From contig NZ_JAAGWD010000003.1 of assembly GCF_010686685.1 (NCBI RefSeq), forward strand, positions 434,001 through 498,000: a DNA stretch of 64,000 bases, in the 5' to 3' direction. The position numbers were made by a program, and so were the translations under genes. A model generated the notes under the pieces. That model was not told the DNA's origin. It saw only the letters and a list, made by a program, of their open reading frames with translations, and did no database searches. This document shows, one piece after another, positions 16,805 through 27,661 of this stretch; position 1 is the first letter of the stretch, and every line of letters starts with the position of its first letter. The DNA comes from Pontibacter burrus (GTDB lineage Bacteria; Bacteroidota; Bacteroidia; Cytophagales; Hymenobacteraceae).

Positions 16805-16828
16805 CTTTGTCTTAAATTCTATAGTTTA

Positions 16829-18475
16829 TCACCCGTTACTTTTATAGTAATTGATCAGCATTTGGGTTGAACTGTCGTGGTTAGCAGGGGTATCTTGTAG
16901 CAGTTCCTTTTCTATAGTTGTTGCCAGCTGCTTACCCAGTTCCACGCCCCATTGGTCGAAACTATAGATGTTCCAGATTACGCCCTGCACAAAGGTTTTA
17001 TGCTCGTACATGGCCAGCAATGCACCCAGGTTATAGGGCGTCAATTGCTTCATCATAATAGAGGTAGTTGGCTTATTGCCTCTAAAAAGTTTGTGTGGCA
17101 GCAGCGCTTCCAGTTCAGCTTCGGGCAAGTTTTTTTGTTGTAGTTCCGCTCGTACTTCATCTCTTGTTTTGCCTTGCATCAGCGCCTCGGTCTGGGCAAA
17201 AAAGTTGGAGAGCAGCAACGCCTGGTGTTCCCCAATTGGGTTGTTACTTTGGGCAGCCGCTATAAAATCGCAGGGAATAAGAATAGTGCCCTGGTGTATG
17301 AGCTGGAAGAAAGAGTGCTGGCTGTTGGTACCGGCCGCTCCCCAGATAACAGGCTGTGTCTGGTACGTTACTGGTTGTCCGTTTCTGTCTGTGCTTTTGC
17401 CATTGCTTTCCATCATTAGCTGTTGTAGGAACTCCGGAAGCAGGCGCATGTACTGGTCGTATGGCAATATGGCGTGGGTCTGGCAGTTAAAGAAGTTAGT
17501 GTACCAGATGCTCAGCAGGGCTATTAAAACCGGGATGTTTTGACGGAGCGGCGCTTTACGGAAATGCTTGTCCATGCTTTCGGCGCCACGCAGCAGTTGC
17601 TCAAAGTTCTGGTAGCCTACCGCGCAGGCAATAGACAACCCAATGGCCGACCACAACGAGAAACGGCCGCCTACCCAGTCCCAGAAGCGGAACGTGTTTT
17701 CAGGCGCAATACCAAATTTTTCTACTTCGGCGGTGTTGGTTGATAGGGCTACAAAGTGCTTGCTCACGTGCACAACATCTTTTGCCTGCTCCAGAAACCA
17801 GTTGCGTGCAGTATGGGCGTTGGTTATAGTTTCTTTGGTGGTAAACGTTTTGGATGCAATAATGAAAAGTGTTATTTCCGGGTCCAGTTTCCGGAGCACT
17901 TCTGCCGCATCGGTACCGTCTACATTTGAAATAAAATGTACTTCCAGGTCCGGTTGCTGATAAATTTTTAAGGCTTCGCAAACCATCTGCGGACCCAGGT
18001 GTGAGCCACCAATACCGATATTAACGATATGCCGGAAGCGCTTACCAGTGTAGCCTGTAATGCTGCCACTATGGATGCCATCGCAAAACTGCTGCATCTG
18101 TTTCAGTACGTCGCGCACTTCATCCAGAATATTTTCTCCGTCCAGTAGCAGCTCCTGATCTGAGAAATTACGCAGTGCCGTGTGTAGCACCGCCCTGTTT
18201 TCGGTGGCATTTATCTTTTCGCCGGTGAACATGCTTTCAATAGCACCCGGCACACCCATTTCCTCTGCCAGTTGCACCAGCAGGTTCAGCGTCTCGTCTG
18301 TAATGCGGTTCTTTGAGAGGTCAAAAATAAAGTCTTCGAATCGGAAGCTTAGTTTAGCGGCACGTTCGGGATCAGAGGCAAACAGCCCGCGCAAGTGCTG
18401 CGGCTGTAGTTGCTGGTAGTGTACCTGTAGCTCTGCCCATGAGGCGCAGGAGGTAGGAGTGGTGTTTCGGAGCAT
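16829..18475 (-). CDS. pgi: Glucose-6-phosphate isomerase
   Basis: 548 residues, full-length for the long bacterial/eukaryotic type. Family motifs are GIGGSHLGPQMV, IASKTFTTKETITNA, DWVGGRFSLWSAIGL (signature 1), ESNGKST and GTNSQHSFFQLIHQGT with the catalytic His/Glu region, and the C-terminal GVIWNIYSFDQWGVELGK (signature 2). It interconverts glucose-6-phosphate and fructose-6-phosphate in the cytoplasm. The ATG at 18475 is preceded by an intergenic gap without a clear promoter. A strong terminator ends the transcript. Confidence 0.97.
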   Translation of the reverse strand: MLRNTTPTSCASWAELQVHYQQLQPQHLRGLFASDPERAAKLSFRFEDFIFDLSKNRITDETLNLLVQLAEEMGVPGAIESMFTGEKINATENRAVLHTALRNFSDQELLLDGENILDEVRDVLKQMQQFCDGIHSGSITGYTGKRFRHIVNIGIGGSHLGPQMVCEALKIYQQPDLEVHFISNVDGTDAAEVLRKLDPEITLFIIASKTFTTKETITNAHTARNWFLEQAKDVVHVSKHFVALSTNTAEVEKFGIAPENTFRFWDWVGGRFSLWSAIGLSIACAVGYQNFEQLLRGAESMDKHFRKAPLRQNIPVLIALLSIWYTNFFNCQTHAILPYDQYMRLLPEFLQQLMMESNGKSTDRNGQPVTYQTQPVIWGAAGTNSQHSFFQLIHQGTILIPCDFIAAAQSNNPIGEHQALLLSNFFAQTEALMQGKTRDEVRAELQQKNLPEAELEALLPHKLFRGNKPTTSIMMKQLTPYNLGALLAMYEHKTFVQGVIWNIYSFDQWGVELGKQLATTIEKELLQDTPANHDSSTQMLINYYKSNG

Positions 18476-18653
18476 AAAAGCTGAAAGTTGGTGTTTTGCA
18501 CTATGCGCTCAACTACTCTGATTTTAATTATCAGGTTACGGTTTCGGTAGCTGCATCAACTACCCTAAAGTTCAGAAAATAGTACCAAAACATCAAACTC
18601 CCGTATGAAAGAGTGCACTATGCCCGGCAATGTGCTGAGCAGCAGCATTAAAA

Positions 18654-18851
18654 ATGAGTAGCACCATGGAACAGAATCAGAAAAAAGGAAACGCAGATAA
18701 GCCAACAAAGAAACAGGTACTCCGTGAAGATGATGGAAAGCGTACCCCACCTCAACCCAGCGCTTATGGCGTAGGCAATGCCCATCGAAATACACATCCG
18801 GAACAGGAGCCTAATGTTCCACCTCACGAACGAACAGAAGGCATCCCGTAA
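18654..18851 (+). CDS. Small hydrophilic, disordered hypothetical protein
   Basis: 65 residues, or 61 from the second ATG at 18666 (MEQNQKKGNADKP). It is rich in Lys, Pro, Glu, Asn and Gln with no hydrophobic core (KRTPPQPSAYG, PEQEPNVPPHERTEG), which suggests an intrinsically disordered small protein. Two minus-strand frames overlap it but have cysteine- and leucine-rich shadow-like sequences. There is no recognised family and no promoter found; treat as probable only. It lies alone between pgi and otsB. Confidence 0.45.
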   Translation: MSSTMEQNQKKGNADKPTKKQVLREDDGKRTPPQPSAYGVGNAHRNTHPEQEPNVPPHERTEGIP

Positions 18852-19015
18852 AACCGACAAACTATAGTTCCGGTTCTTTTTAATTTATTTATAGCTGATC
18901 TACTGCTATAACCGGGAACAGGTATGCCCGTAGAAGAGATCAACTTTTCAGAACAACTATAGTTTACATCAGCCAACGCTGAGTAGTCTGCTATGCCAAC
19001 TATAAACTCCGACTC

Positions 19016-19834
19016 ATGACGCTTAGATCCGGTACCGAAGTTAAACTTTCAGACCCTGCTACATTACCTCACGCCCTTGAAGCTTTCGACACAATACTGC
19101 AGAACCGCAAGCCTGCTGTTTTCCTGGACTACGATGGCTGCCTGACACCCATCGTACAGCGACCGGAGCAAGCTGTTCTGGCAGAGGAAATGCGGGATAC
19201 GCTTCAGAAATTGGCTAAGGTATGTTTCGTAGCTATAGTTAGTGGCCGAGACCGCGCCAACGTGCAGCAGTTGGTAAAGCTGGATGAGTTATACTTTGCC
19301 GGCTCGCATGGTTTTGATATTTCCGGGCCAGGCAATTTGCATACCGAACCGGGCGGAGCAACAGAAGTGCTTTCTGCCCTCGATGCCGCCGAGCAGGAAC
19401 TTAAGAGTGAATCGCAAACTATAGCCGGTGTGCTGGTAGAACGCAAACGCTATGCTATTGCCGTACACTACCGCAACGTGCCCGATGGGCAGGTGGAACA
19501 GGTAAAAGAAATAACAAGAACCATACTTGCCCGGCATCCGCAGCTTAAAAAAGGGCTCGGCAAAATGGTTCTGGAACTGAAGCCCAACCTGGACTGGCAC
19601 AAAGGCAAAGCAGTACTCTGGCTGCTGCAGCATTTTAACCTTGATTCAGCGGAAGTTTTACCGATCTACATCGGCGACGATATTACAGACGAAGATGCCT
19701 TCGCATCGTTGCAGGGCAGGGGCATAGGCATTCTGGTAGGTCGCCACGACGAAAATACAGCTGCCAACTGTAGACTAAACGATGTGGCCGAAGTTCAACA
19801 GCTTTTAGAGAAGCTGAGCAAGTTTAGAAGTTAA
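19016..19834 (+). CDS. otsB: Trehalose-6-phosphate phosphatase
   Basis: 272 residues, HAD superfamily. The nucleophile motif FLDYDGCLTP (Asp38, Asp40), IVSGRDRANV, FAGSHGFDI, and the Mg-binding YIGDDITDEDAF at the C-terminal side are all in OtsB order, with the family cap between. It releases trehalose from trehalose-6-phosphate; an otsA synthase is not in this window. Two CTATAG palindromes lie in the gap just upstream. The last codons and stop (KFRS) are inside an octamer tandem repeat, followed by a bidirectional terminator. Confidence 0.93.
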   Translation: MTLRSGTEVKLSDPATLPHALEAFDTILQNRKPAVFLDYDGCLTPIVQRPEQAVLAEEMRDTLQKLAKVCFVAIVSGRDRANVQQLVKLDELYFAGSHGFDISGPGNLHTEPGGATEVLSALDAAEQELKSESQTIAGVLVERKRYAIAVHYRNVPDGQVEQVKEITRTILARHPQLKKGLGKMVLELKPNLDWHKGKAVLWLLQHFNLDSAEVLPIYIGDDITDEDAFASLQGRGIGILVGRHDENTAANCRLNDVAEVQQLLEKLSKFRS

Positions 19835-19868
19835 TAAGTTAGTAAGTTAGAAAGTTGAGAAATTCAGG
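19821..19868. repeat. Octanucleotide tandem repeat across the otsB stop codon
   Basis: Six in-phase units: AGTTTAGA, AGTTAATA, AGTTAGTA, AGTTAGAA, AGTTGAGA, AATTCAGG. The otsB stop (19832-19834) is in the second unit. Same family as 2112, 12540 and 32495. Confidence 0.85.
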
Positions 19869-19894
19869 AATTTTACGAGTGCAGCTGTCAGTAA

Positions 19895-19929
19895 AAAAGG
19901 CCTGTCGTGTATGTTGCGGCAAGCCTTTT
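19895..19929. terminator. Bidirectional terminator between otsB and the exonuclease gene
   Basis: Arms AAAAAGGCCTGTC and GGCAAGCCTTTT form a roughly 11-bp imperfect stem flanked by an A-run on one side and T-run on the other. It serves convergent genes. Confidence 0.65.
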
Positions 19930-19952
19930 CTTTTCGAAAGTGTTTTAACTTG

Positions 19953-21461
19953 CTAACTATCAAACACTATCACTTTGTCTTTGTGTTTGCCGCGCATGTG
20001 TCCGCGTATGATCTGCTGGATGTCTTTGTTGTCGTTGTAGCGGGTAATGGCGCCTTTAAAATCTTCCAGGGTGCTGGCCGAGAAAGTTTCATCTACAAAC
20101 CCGAAACCTAAGTAAGTGCCGTATTCAACTACAACTATGGATTTCTCACCCGGCTCGCGGCCCTTTCCTATAATTACAAAACTGTTGTGCTCATAGGTAA
20201 ACGAGTCGAGGGCTTCCGCTACACGCTTGTTATATTCTTCCGGACTTTCTTTGCCAATACAAGCGCCATTACACTGATGTACCTGGTAATCGAAGCAGGC
20301 ACCGGTGGTTTTGTACAGGTCGCATAGTTTCTGGCACAAGTTATACTTCGCCACTTTATGAAACAGGAAACCCTTTGCTTTATAGTGATTCGATAGCGCG
20401 ATCAGCGGCGTCATGTTCACATTGTCGGCCTTGTTAATACTGCCAAAGGTCAGGCGTCTATATCCTTTTTCGTCTTCGTATACAAAAATGCCGGTGTTAA
20501 ACACGCTGCGGCGTTGCTGGCGGTTAAAGTGCGGCTTCATGCGTTTTATCTCTGCCGATTCAAACAGCAAAGCCACCAACTCATTGCCCATCAGCTCATA
20601 AGTAATATCCGAGATACTGTTCTTGAAATCAAGTGACTTACGGCTTTTATAGTCGATGTTGAAGTGCTGGATGATGCGCTTTTTGATGTTGATGCTTTTG
20701 CCCACATAAATCACCTCGCCCTTGTCATTATGGAAATAGTACACGCCAGGCACCATAGGCAGCGCATCTACCTGTTCTTTGCTGATGTTAGGGGGCAGCA
20801 AGGAAGTTTTGATCTCCTGCTTTAGTACCTGTGTGGTGTGTTCGGCAGCCATTTGCATGTTGCCATCCACCACCGGACGATTGATCTTGATCAGCTTATC
20901 AAAGAGGTGCGCCGTTGCTTCGGCATCGCCGATGGCGCGGTGGCGCTGCTGCAACGGTATATCGATGCTTTTGCAGAGTTTCCCTAAACTATAGGAGGGT
21001 AGTCCCGGAATAAGCGAACGGCTCAGGCGAACGGTGCACAGGGTTTTACGCTGGAACGTATAGCCCAGGTCGGCAAACTCTTTTTTGATAAAAGAATAGT
21101 CGAACCGTACGTTGTGGGCCACAAAGATCTTTCCTTCCGTAAACTCAACAATCTCCTTAGCTACTTCATAGAACTTAGGCGCATCCTGCACCATATCGTC
21201 CGAAATGCCTGTGAGCTGCGTTATAAAATAGGGGATAGGGCGCTGCGGGTTGATGAGCGTGTTATACTTGTCCACGATCTTCTCCCCGTCATGTATAAAA
21301 ATTGCTATCTCTGTTATCTTATCCTGAGCAGGCTGCCCGCCTGTTGTCTCAATGTCGATGATTGCGTACAAATGACTCTGATTTAGGTCTGTTTCTAAGG
21401 CCGAAGCATCGGGTGCCGGCGGCTTTATACCTAAACCAATATTTTTAGTAAACCGTTTCAA
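19953..21461 (-). CDS. DnaQ-type exonuclease fused to a GIY-YIG nuclease domain
   Basis: 502 residues. Residues 31-200 are a DEDDh 3'-5' exonuclease (IIDIETTGG with Asp36 and Glu38; VAHNVRFDYSF; HRAIGDAEATAHLF). Residues about 230-310 are a GIY-YIG domain of the UvrC/Cho N-terminal type (PGVYYFHNDKGEVIYVGKS, IKKRIIQHF). A C-terminal region follows with cysteine motifs (CQKLCDLYKTTGACFDY, HQCNGACIG) like those in UvrC. This architecture is known in Bacteroidota and other phyla (annotated as epsilon-subunit-like or Cho-like) and probably acts in DNA repair. The start is TTG at 21461; no ATG precedes the exonuclease motif. It converges on otsB. Confidence 0.88.
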   Translation of the reverse strand: MKRFTKNIGLGIKPPAPDASALETDLNQSHLYAIIDIETTGGQPAQDKITEIAIFIHDGEKIVDKYNTLINPQRPIPYFITQLTGISDDMVQDAPKFYEVAKEIVEFTEGKIFVAHNVRFDYSFIKKEFADLGYTFQRKTLCTVRLSRSLIPGLPSYSLGKLCKSIDIPLQQRHRAIGDAEATAHLFDKLIKINRPVVDGNMQMAAEHTTQVLKQEIKTSLLPPNISKEQVDALPMVPGVYYFHNDKGEVIYVGKSINIKKRIIQHFNIDYKSRKSLDFKNSISDITYELMGNELVALLFESAEIKRMKPHFNRQQRRSVFNTGIFVYEDEKGYRRLTFGSINKADNVNMTPLIALSNHYKAKGFLFHKVAKYNLCQKLCDLYKTTGACFDYQVHQCNGACIGKESPEEYNKRVAEALDSFTYEHNSFVIIGKGREPGEKSIVVVEYGTYLGFGFVDETFSASTLEDFKGAITRYNDNKDIQQIIRGHMRGKHKDKVIVFDS

Positions 21462-21514
21462 ATTAGGCGTGTAACTATCTGGTGTGCAAATAAGCTTAGT
21501 AATCGATGAGGATT

Positions 21515-22666
21515 TTACTCCGGCTCTTCGTCTGATTTTTTCCGTTTGCCCCGGCCTATTCCGTTCCAGATTTCCTGCAGCCAGTTGGTTACTTTTTTAT
21601 GCCGCTTCGGTTCCACATCATCGATATCGGCCAGCAGAAAACCAAACGGCTTCAGCGGCTCATACACATCAAAAATTACTTTCAGCATGGCAATAATTGG
21701 TATCGACAGGATCATGCCGGGCGCACCCCATACCTCACCACCAATTAGCAGACCCAGTATAGCCGCAAAAGGGTTTATACTTACTTTAGAGCCTACTACA
21801 AAAGGCGTTATGAAATTACCTTCCATAAACTGCACTACCATAAACACTACAATCACCAGCACAGCATCTATCAGGTGGCCGGTAGTTGCCAGGGTAAATA
21901 AAGCAGGTAACATGGCACCGATCAGGATACCGATGTAAGGGATGATAGTAAGGATGGAAGCAAAAATGCCGAAGAAAATAGCGTACTTTACACCAAGCAG
22001 CAACAGGCCCGCAGAGTTCAGCAATGCCACGATCACGATCACGATCATCAGCCCCGAAATGTAGCTTTGCACTACTTCCTGTATATTTGTAACGGTCTGT
22101 ATCATGCTGCTGCGGCGGTCTTTGGATACAAACCGGAACATAAACTGCTGCAGGTGATCGCGGTAGTAAAGCAGGCAGAAAACGAAGATGGGAACTATAG
22201 TTAGCGCTGCAATAGCACCTGTCGTCATGGAAATGGTATTGCCCAGAAAAGTAGTGGCAAGATTCTGCAGGCTGCTGATGGCATTCCGGACAAGGTCGCT
22301 TTTGTTTGATGGCTCTATTCCGAATTTGGTCTGTAAAAACAGCTGCACCTTATCTACCAGGTCGCTTACGTTGCTGCCAATTTTATCGAGCTCAGAAGTT
22401 AAGTTCAGTAACTGCACTGAAAGGAACCAGATAACTAAGCCCAGCACAATTACGATCAGGATGATGCTGAAAAGAATGGCAATTGGCCGCGGTACGCGCA
22501 GCTTAGTTTCCAGGTCTTGCACCAGGGGCAGCAGGAGCATGGCAAACAGTACCGCAAAGGCAAAAGGCACCAACACAGATTTAAACATCTGCAAAAGCCA
22601 GATCAGCAGAATGATGCCAAGTAAGATAACAGTGTATTTAAAATACGAGGGTAATTTTATTTCCAT
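21515..22666 (-). CDS. AI-2E family transporter (PerM/YdiK-type)
   Basis: 383 residues from ATG at 22666; a TTG ten codons upstream is possible but adds an atypical basic leader. It has the classical topology: two N-terminal helices, two further helices, an amphipathic region with SSLQNLATTFLG and many polar residues, then a C-terminal bundle ending in GVKYAIFFGIFASILTIIPYIG and GGEVWGAPGMILSIPIIAMLKV. The family is named after TqsA but most members export unknown small molecules, and some are Na/H antiporters. The C-terminus is charged (RGKRKKSDEEPE). It is divergent from parE across an AT-rich gap. Confidence 0.9.
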   Translation of the reverse strand: MEIKLPSYFKYTVILLGIILLIWLLQMFKSVLVPFAFAVLFAMLLLPLVQDLETKLRVPRPIAILFSIILIVIVLGLVIWFLSVQLLNLTSELDKIGSNVSDLVDKVQLFLQTKFGIEPSNKSDLVRNAISSLQNLATTFLGNTISMTTGAIAALTIVPIFVFCLLYYRDHLQQFMFRFVSKDRRSSMIQTVTNIQEVVQSYISGLMIVIVIVALLNSAGLLLLGVKYAIFFGIFASILTIIPYIGILIGAMLPALFTLATTGHLIDAVLVIVVFMVVQFMEGNFITPFVVGSKVSINPFAAILGLLIGGEVWGAPGMILSIPIIAMLKVIFDVYEPLKPFGFLLADIDDVEPKRHKKVTNWLQEIWNGIGRGKRKKSDEEPE

Positions 22667-23000
22667 GGAGCGGGCACCCCTTTGCAGGTTATGCAATTAA
22701 TTTATAGTTTTCTTTCGCTTACAATATACAAAAAAATAGATATTTTAATGCTAAAAATATTAGCTTGTGTCCACAAAATAAAGACTGCTATAGTTGAACC
22801 AGAATCCTGTTTAAGTGGTTTATATCCTATAGGATAAGCTTCTACTAGTAGTAATAAATGCTTGTGGCTAATTTTATTAGCAAATAAAATTTATTAATTT
22901 GCAAACCGGGAGGCACCGGAACTATTATTGCGTGCTGTCCCTTTTATTTTTCTATATTTCCGATTGATTTTACTTAAACAACTACACTTACGCTTACACA
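22667..23000. other. AT-rich divergent intergenic region upstream of parE
   Basis: 334 bp between the start codons of the AI-2E family gene and parE. It is AT-rich, contains one CCTATAGG palindrome (about 22827) and one CTATAGTTG, and must hold both promoters. No clean TAnnTTTG box was found: TTAATTTG near 22894 is one base off and lacks an upstream TTTG at good spacing. No RNA gene is evident. Confidence 0.5.
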
Positions 23001-24863
23001 ATGGCAGAGTTAGAGCATAATTACAACGAAGACAGTATCCGTTCCTTAGAGCCCCGCGAACACATCAGGCTGCGCCCTGGTATGTACATTGGTAAGCTCG
23101 GCGACGGTTCGGCTGCTGACGACGGTATTTACATTTTAGTGAAGGAAGTGATCGATAACTCCATTGACGAACATGTGATGGGTTTCGGTAAGACCATTGA
23201 CATCAAAATATCTGACCACAAGGTGCAGGTGCGCGACTATGGCCGTGGTATTCCGCTGGGCAAAGTGATCGATTGCGTGAGTAAGATCAACACCGGTGGT
23301 AAGTACGACAGCAAAGCCTTCCAGAAATCAGTGGGTCTGAACGGTGTGGGTACCAAAGCAGTAAACGCACTTTCAAGTAACTTCCGCATCCAGTCGGTGC
23401 GCGACGGGCAGATGAAAGCTGCTGAGTTTGAGCGCGGCGTACTGACGAACGATTTACCTTTAGAAGCTACATCGCAGCGAAACGGTACGCTTACCACGTT
23501 CACGCCAGACGATACCATTTTCAAGAACTATAAGTTTAACCCGGAGTACCTGGAGAACCAGATCTGGAACTACGTGTACCTGAATGCGGGCTTAACTATA
23601 AACTTCAACGGCAAAAAGTTTTACTCAGAGAATGGCCTTTTAGACCTGCTGCGTAACAAAGCCGATGAAGAAGCTATGCGTTACCCGATCATCCATCTGA
23701 AAGGTGCGGATATTGAGCTGGCTTTAACCCACGGCAACGACTACGGCGAAGAATACTATAGTTTTGTAAACGGCCAGTATACGACGATGGGTGGTACACA
23801 CCTGGCAGCTTTCCGTGAGGCAGTAGTAAAAACGGTGCGCGATTTCTATAAAAAGGATTACGATGCGGCTGATATCCGTGGTTCCATTATCGGTGCTATC
23901 TCGCTACGCGTGCAGGAGCCTGTATTTGAATCGCAGACCAAAACCAAGCTGGGTTCTATTGAAATGGGACCTGATGGTCCGGCGGTTCGTGCTTATATCA
24001 ACGAATTTATAAAAGAGGCGCTTGATAACTACCTGCACAAGAACCCAACTACAGCCGAAGCGCTGAAGAAGCGAATTGAGCAGAGTGAGCGCGAGCGTAA
24101 GGACATGGCCGGTGTTAAAAAGCTGGCGAACCAGCGTGCTAAAAAAGCGAATCTGCATAACCGTAAGCTCCGCGATTGCCGCCTGCACTTTAACGAAGAC
24201 AAGCACGAGAACTCACTGCTTTCTACGCTCTTCATAACAGAGGGTGACTCGGCGAGTGGTTCCATTACCAAGTCGCGCAACGTGGATACTGAAGCGGTAT
24301 TCAGTTTGCGCGGTAAGCCGCTGAACTGCTTTGGCCTGAAGAAAAAAGTAGTTTATGAAAACGAGGAATTTAACCTGCTACAGCACGCACTTAATATTGA
24401 AGAAGGCTTGGAAGGCTTGCGCTACAACCGCGTGGTAATCGCAACCGATGCCGACGTGGACGGGATGCACATCCGCCTGTTGATGCTGACATTCTTCCTG
24501 CAGTTCTTCCCGGATCTGGTGCGTAACGGCCACGTGTACATCCTGGAGACGCCACTTTTCCGTGTGCGCAACAAGAAAGAAACGATCTACTGCTATAACG
24601 AAACAGAGAAGCAGGAAGCTATCAATAAACTGGGCAAGAAGCCGGAAATTACCCGATTTAAAGGTCTTGGTGAGATCTCGCCGGACGAATTTGGCAAGTT
24701 TATTGGCGACAACATTAAACTGAAGCCGGTAATTCTGCAGAAGGATTCTACCATACAGAAGATACTAAGCTACTACATGGGTAAAAACACACCGGAGCGT
24801 CAGCAGTTCATTATCGAAAATTTGAAGATTGAAAAAGACATAGTTGAAGAAGTATATGCATAA
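23001..24863 (+). CDS. parE: DNA topoisomerase IV (gyrase-type) subunit B
   Basis: 620 residues. The GHKL ATPase is seen in [17 protein letters not shown] and [14 protein letters not shown]; the transducer and the TOPRIM region follow, with [11 protein letters not shown] and [10 protein letters not shown] as metal-binding acidic residues, then the C-terminal [12 protein letters not shown]. There is no gyrase-type insertion, and the gene is paired with its A subunit, which favours topoisomerase IV over gyrase (in this phylum gyrA and gyrB are usually unlinked). With ParC it separates linked daughter chromosomes. It overlaps parC by 8 bases. Confidence 0.9.
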   Translation: MAELEHNYNEDSIRSLEPREHIRLRPGMYIGKLGDGSAADDGIYILVKEVIDNSIDEHVMGFGKTIDIKISDHKVQVRDYGRGIPLGKVIDCVSKINTGGKYDSKAFQKSVGLNGVGTKAVNALSSNFRIQSVRDGQMKAAEFERGVLTNDLPLEATSQRNGTLTTFTPDDTIFKNYKFNPEYLENQIWNYVYLNAGLTINFNGKKFYSENGLLDLLRNKADEEAMRYPIIHLKGADIELALTHGNDYGEEYYSFVNGQYTTMGGTHLAAFREAVVKTVRDFYKKDYDAADIRGSIIGAISLRVQEPVFESQTKTKLGSIEMGPDGPAVRAYINEFIKEALDNYLHKNPTTAEALKKRIEQSERERKDMAGVKKLANQRAKKANLHNRKLRDCRLHFNEDKHENSLLSTLFITEGDSASGSITKSRNVDTEAVFSLRGKPLNCFGLKKKVVYENEEFNLLQHALNIEEGLEGLRYNRVVIATDADVDGMHIRLLMLTFFLQFFPDLVRNGHVYILETPLFRVRNKKETIYCYNETEKQEAINKLGKKPEITRFKGLGEISPDEFGKFIGDNIKLKPVILQKDSTIQKILSYYMGKNTPERQQFIIENLKIEKDIVEEVYA

Positions 24864-27612
24864 CGACGATATAAACGAAGAATTGCACCAACACGAGGAA
24901 GAGGGACAGGAACAGGAAGTAGCATTTACCGATGGCGAAGAAGAAGTCATCCATAATGTAACCCCGGTTGGTGGCCTTTTTGAGAACTGGTTCTTAGACT
25001 ATGCTTCTTATGTAATTCTGGAGCGTGCGGTACCAGCTATCGAAGACGGTTTTAAGCCAGTGCAGCGACGTATTCTCCACGCCATGAAGGAAATGGACGA
25101 TGGTCGCTTTAACAAAGTGGCCAACGTTATTGGTCAGACCATGCAGTACCATCCGCACGGTGATGCCTCTATTGGAGATGCTATAGTTAACCTGGGCCAG
25201 AAAGACCTGCTGATTGAGACGCAGGGTAACTGGGGTGATGTACGTACGGGAGATAGCGCTGCTGCAGCCCGTTATATCGAGGCTCGTCTTTCTAAGTTTG
25301 CCCTTGATGTGGTATTTAATCCGCAGACAACGCAGTGGCAGCTAAGCTATGATGGTCGTAAGAACGAGCCGGTGACACTGCCTGTAAAGTTCCCAATGTT
25401 ATTGGCACAGGGTGTAGAAGGTATTGCCGTAGGTCTTTCGACCAAGATCATGCCGCACAATTTCAAAGAGCTGATCAAGGGTTCGATAGATGTGCTGAAA
25501 GGCCGTAGCACCACACTGCTGCCAGACTTCCCGACCGGAGGTATGATTGACGCTACCAACTATAACAATGGTGTGCGTGGTGGTAAGATCCGTGTGCGCG
25601 CAACTATAGAGAAGGTAGACAAGACAATGCTCATCATCCGCGATGTACCTTACGGTACAACGACAACCGGTTTGATGGAATCTATAGTTAAGGCGAGCGA
25701 GAACAACAAGATCAAGATCAAGAAGGTAGTTGATAACACGGCTGCCGAGGTGGAGATACAAGTGCACTTGCCAACTGGTGTATCGCCAGATCTGACCATG
25801 GATGCGCTGTATGCTTTCACTGATTGCGAAGTTTCTATTTCGCCGAATACCTGCGTGATCATCGACGAAAAGCCGCACTTCCTGAGTGTGGACGAGTTAC
25901 TGCGCATCTCTACCTTCAAAACAGTAGACCTGCTGAAGCGTGAGCTCGAGATCCGTAAAGGTGAACTGGAAGATAAGTGGCATTACTCATCCCTGGAGAA
26001 GATCTTCATTGAGAACCGCATTTATCGCGATATTGAAGAGTGCGAAACCTGGGAAGCTGTGCTGCAGGCGATTGATAAAGGGCTTGACCCGTTCAAGAAG
26101 CTGTTGCGCCGTGAAGTTACCGAAGAAGATATTATTCGCCTGACAGAGATCAAGATCAAGCGTATTTCGAAGTACGACTCTTTCAAAGCGGATGAATACA
26201 TTAATAAGCTGGAAGAGGAAATGGCTGAGGTAGATGATAACCTGGCTAACCTGATCCGCTATGCAATTGCATACTTCGAAGGCTTACTCAAGAAATACGG
26301 ACAAGGCAAAGATCGTAAAACGCAGATCAAGACCTTTGACGTGATCACAGCACAGAAAGTAGCCATTGCCAACCAGAAACTGTACATGAATGCCAAGGAT
26401 GGCTTTATCGGTACCAGTTTGCGCAAAGATGAGTTTGTGTGCGACTGCTCTGATATGGACGACATCATCGTGTTCCGTAAGGATGGCAAATTCATGGTTA
26501 CGAAAGTAGCTGACAAGACTTTTGTGGGCAAGGACATTATTATGGCCGGCGTTTACAACAAGAACGACGAGCACATGGTGTACAACATGATCTATGTGGA
26601 TGGCAAAACCGGCGTATCGTTTGCGAAGCGCTTTGCCGTGAAGTCTATTACCAGAGACAAGGAATATGACCTTACCAAAGGAAGCAAAGGCTCGAAAGTA
26701 CATTACCTGACAGCCAATCCGAACTCAGAGTCTGAAGTGGTGAGTATAACACTTGCACCGCAGTCTACGGCCCGCAACAAACAATTTGATTATGACTTTG
26801 CCGAACTGATGATCAAGGGTAAAGGTTCTAATGGTAACATCGTGACCAAATACCCGATCAAGAAAGTAGTACAGAAGAGCCTTGGTGAGTCTACTTTAGG
26901 TGGCCGTGAGATTTTCTACGACGAGGTGATCGGACGTCTGAATACCGAAAGCCGTGGCCGTTACCTGGGTTCCTTTAATACAGATGATACCATCCTGGTG
27001 ATCTACGAAGACGGTACATATGAGCAAACGTCCTTTGACCTGAACAACCATTATAGTGTTGAGAAGATCAAGGTGCTGCAGAAGTTTGATCCGGAGTTGG
27101 TTGTATCGTCAATTTATTATGACGGAGACAATAAAACCTACTATGTAAAGCGTTTCAGGATAGAGACTTCTACGGTTGGTAAGAAATTCTCCTTCATTTC
27201 TGAAAGCAAAAACTCCAGACTGGAAGCAGTGTCCACGCATCCGGAACCACTGGCAGATATCAAATTCAAGCGAAGCCTGCGTGGCGAGAAAGAATCTGAG
27301 AAATTACTGCTCAGCGAGTTTATTGATGTGAAAGGCTGGAAGGCCATGGGTAACAAGCTCAACTACTTCAAGATTTACGATGTGAGCGTGCCGAAACAGG
27401 AGGTAGTGGAGCATGAGGAAGAGAAGCCGAAAGCTAAAAAAAGTGCTAAGCGTGAACCAGTTACCCTGCCATCGGAGTTAAAGGAACTGGCTGAGGAAGC
27501 TGCACGTGCAAGCGGAACTCAACCTGATTCTCTTGACGACGTAGAGGATAGTATACAGGAAAACAGTGCAAAGAAAGCTATAAAAGAAAAGAAACAACTG
27601 AATCTATTCTAG
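24856..27612 (+). CDS. parC: DNA topoisomerase IV (gyrase-type) subunit A
   Basis: 918 residues from ATG at 24856, inside ATGCATAA, so its start overlaps the parE stop and the two are translationally coupled (a TTG four codons earlier is a weaker alternative). The winged-helix breakage domain has QRRILHAM (70-77) and YHPHGDAS, with the catalytic tyrosine in [10 protein letters not shown] (Tyr140). The C-terminal DNA-wrapping pinwheel follows, with repeats such as [20 protein letters not shown]. The N-terminus carries an acidic extension of about 35 residues and the C-terminus a Lys/Glu-rich tail. It is longer than E. coli ParC. Confidence 0.9.
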   Translation: MHNDDINEELHQHEEEGQEQEVAFTDGEEEVIHNVTPVGGLFENWFLDYASYVILERAVPAIEDGFKPVQRRILHAMKEMDDGRFNKVANVIGQTMQYHPHGDASIGDAIVNLGQKDLLIETQGNWGDVRTGDSAAAARYIEARLSKFALDVVFNPQTTQWQLSYDGRKNEPVTLPVKFPMLLAQGVEGIAVGLSTKIMPHNFKELIKGSIDVLKGRSTTLLPDFPTGGMIDATNYNNGVRGGKIRVRATIEKVDKTMLIIRDVPYGTTTTGLMESIVKASENNKIKIKKVVDNTAAEVEIQVHLPTGVSPDLTMDALYAFTDCEVSISPNTCVIIDEKPHFLSVDELLRISTFKTVDLLKRELEIRKGELEDKWHYSSLEKIFIENRIYRDIEECETWEAVLQAIDKGLDPFKKLLRREVTEEDIIRLTEIKIKRISKYDSFKADEYINKLEEEMAEVDDNLANLIRYAIAYFEGLLKKYGQGKDRKTQIKTFDVITAQKVAIANQKLYMNAKDGFIGTSLRKDEFVCDCSDMDDIIVFRKDGKFMVTKVADKTFVGKDIIMAGVYNKNDEHMVYNMIYVDGKTGVSFAKRFAVKSITRDKEYDLTKGSKGSKVHYLTANPNSESEVVSITLAPQSTARNKQFDYDFAELMIKGKGSNGNIVTKYPIKKVVQKSLGESTLGGREIFYDEVIGRLNTESRGRYLGSFNTDDTILVIYEDGTYEQTSFDLNNHYSVEKIKVLQKFDPELVVSSIYYDGDNKTYYVKRFRIETSTVGKKFSFISESKNSRLEAVSTHPEPLADIKFKRSLRGEKESEKLLLSEFIDVKGWKAMGNKLNYFKIYDVSVPKQEVVEHEEEKPKAKKSAKREPVTLPSELKELAEEAARASGTQPDSLDDVEDSIQENSAKKAIKEKKQLNLF

Positions 27613-27661
27613 CATAAGCACTGCTTCTTGTCCAAATTCCTTAATACAAGTAATCTGACTT

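Noticed and set aside
22860-22900. TTAATTTG as a possible parE promoter
   Set aside because: It differs from TAnnTTTG and lacks an upstream TTTG at usual spacing.
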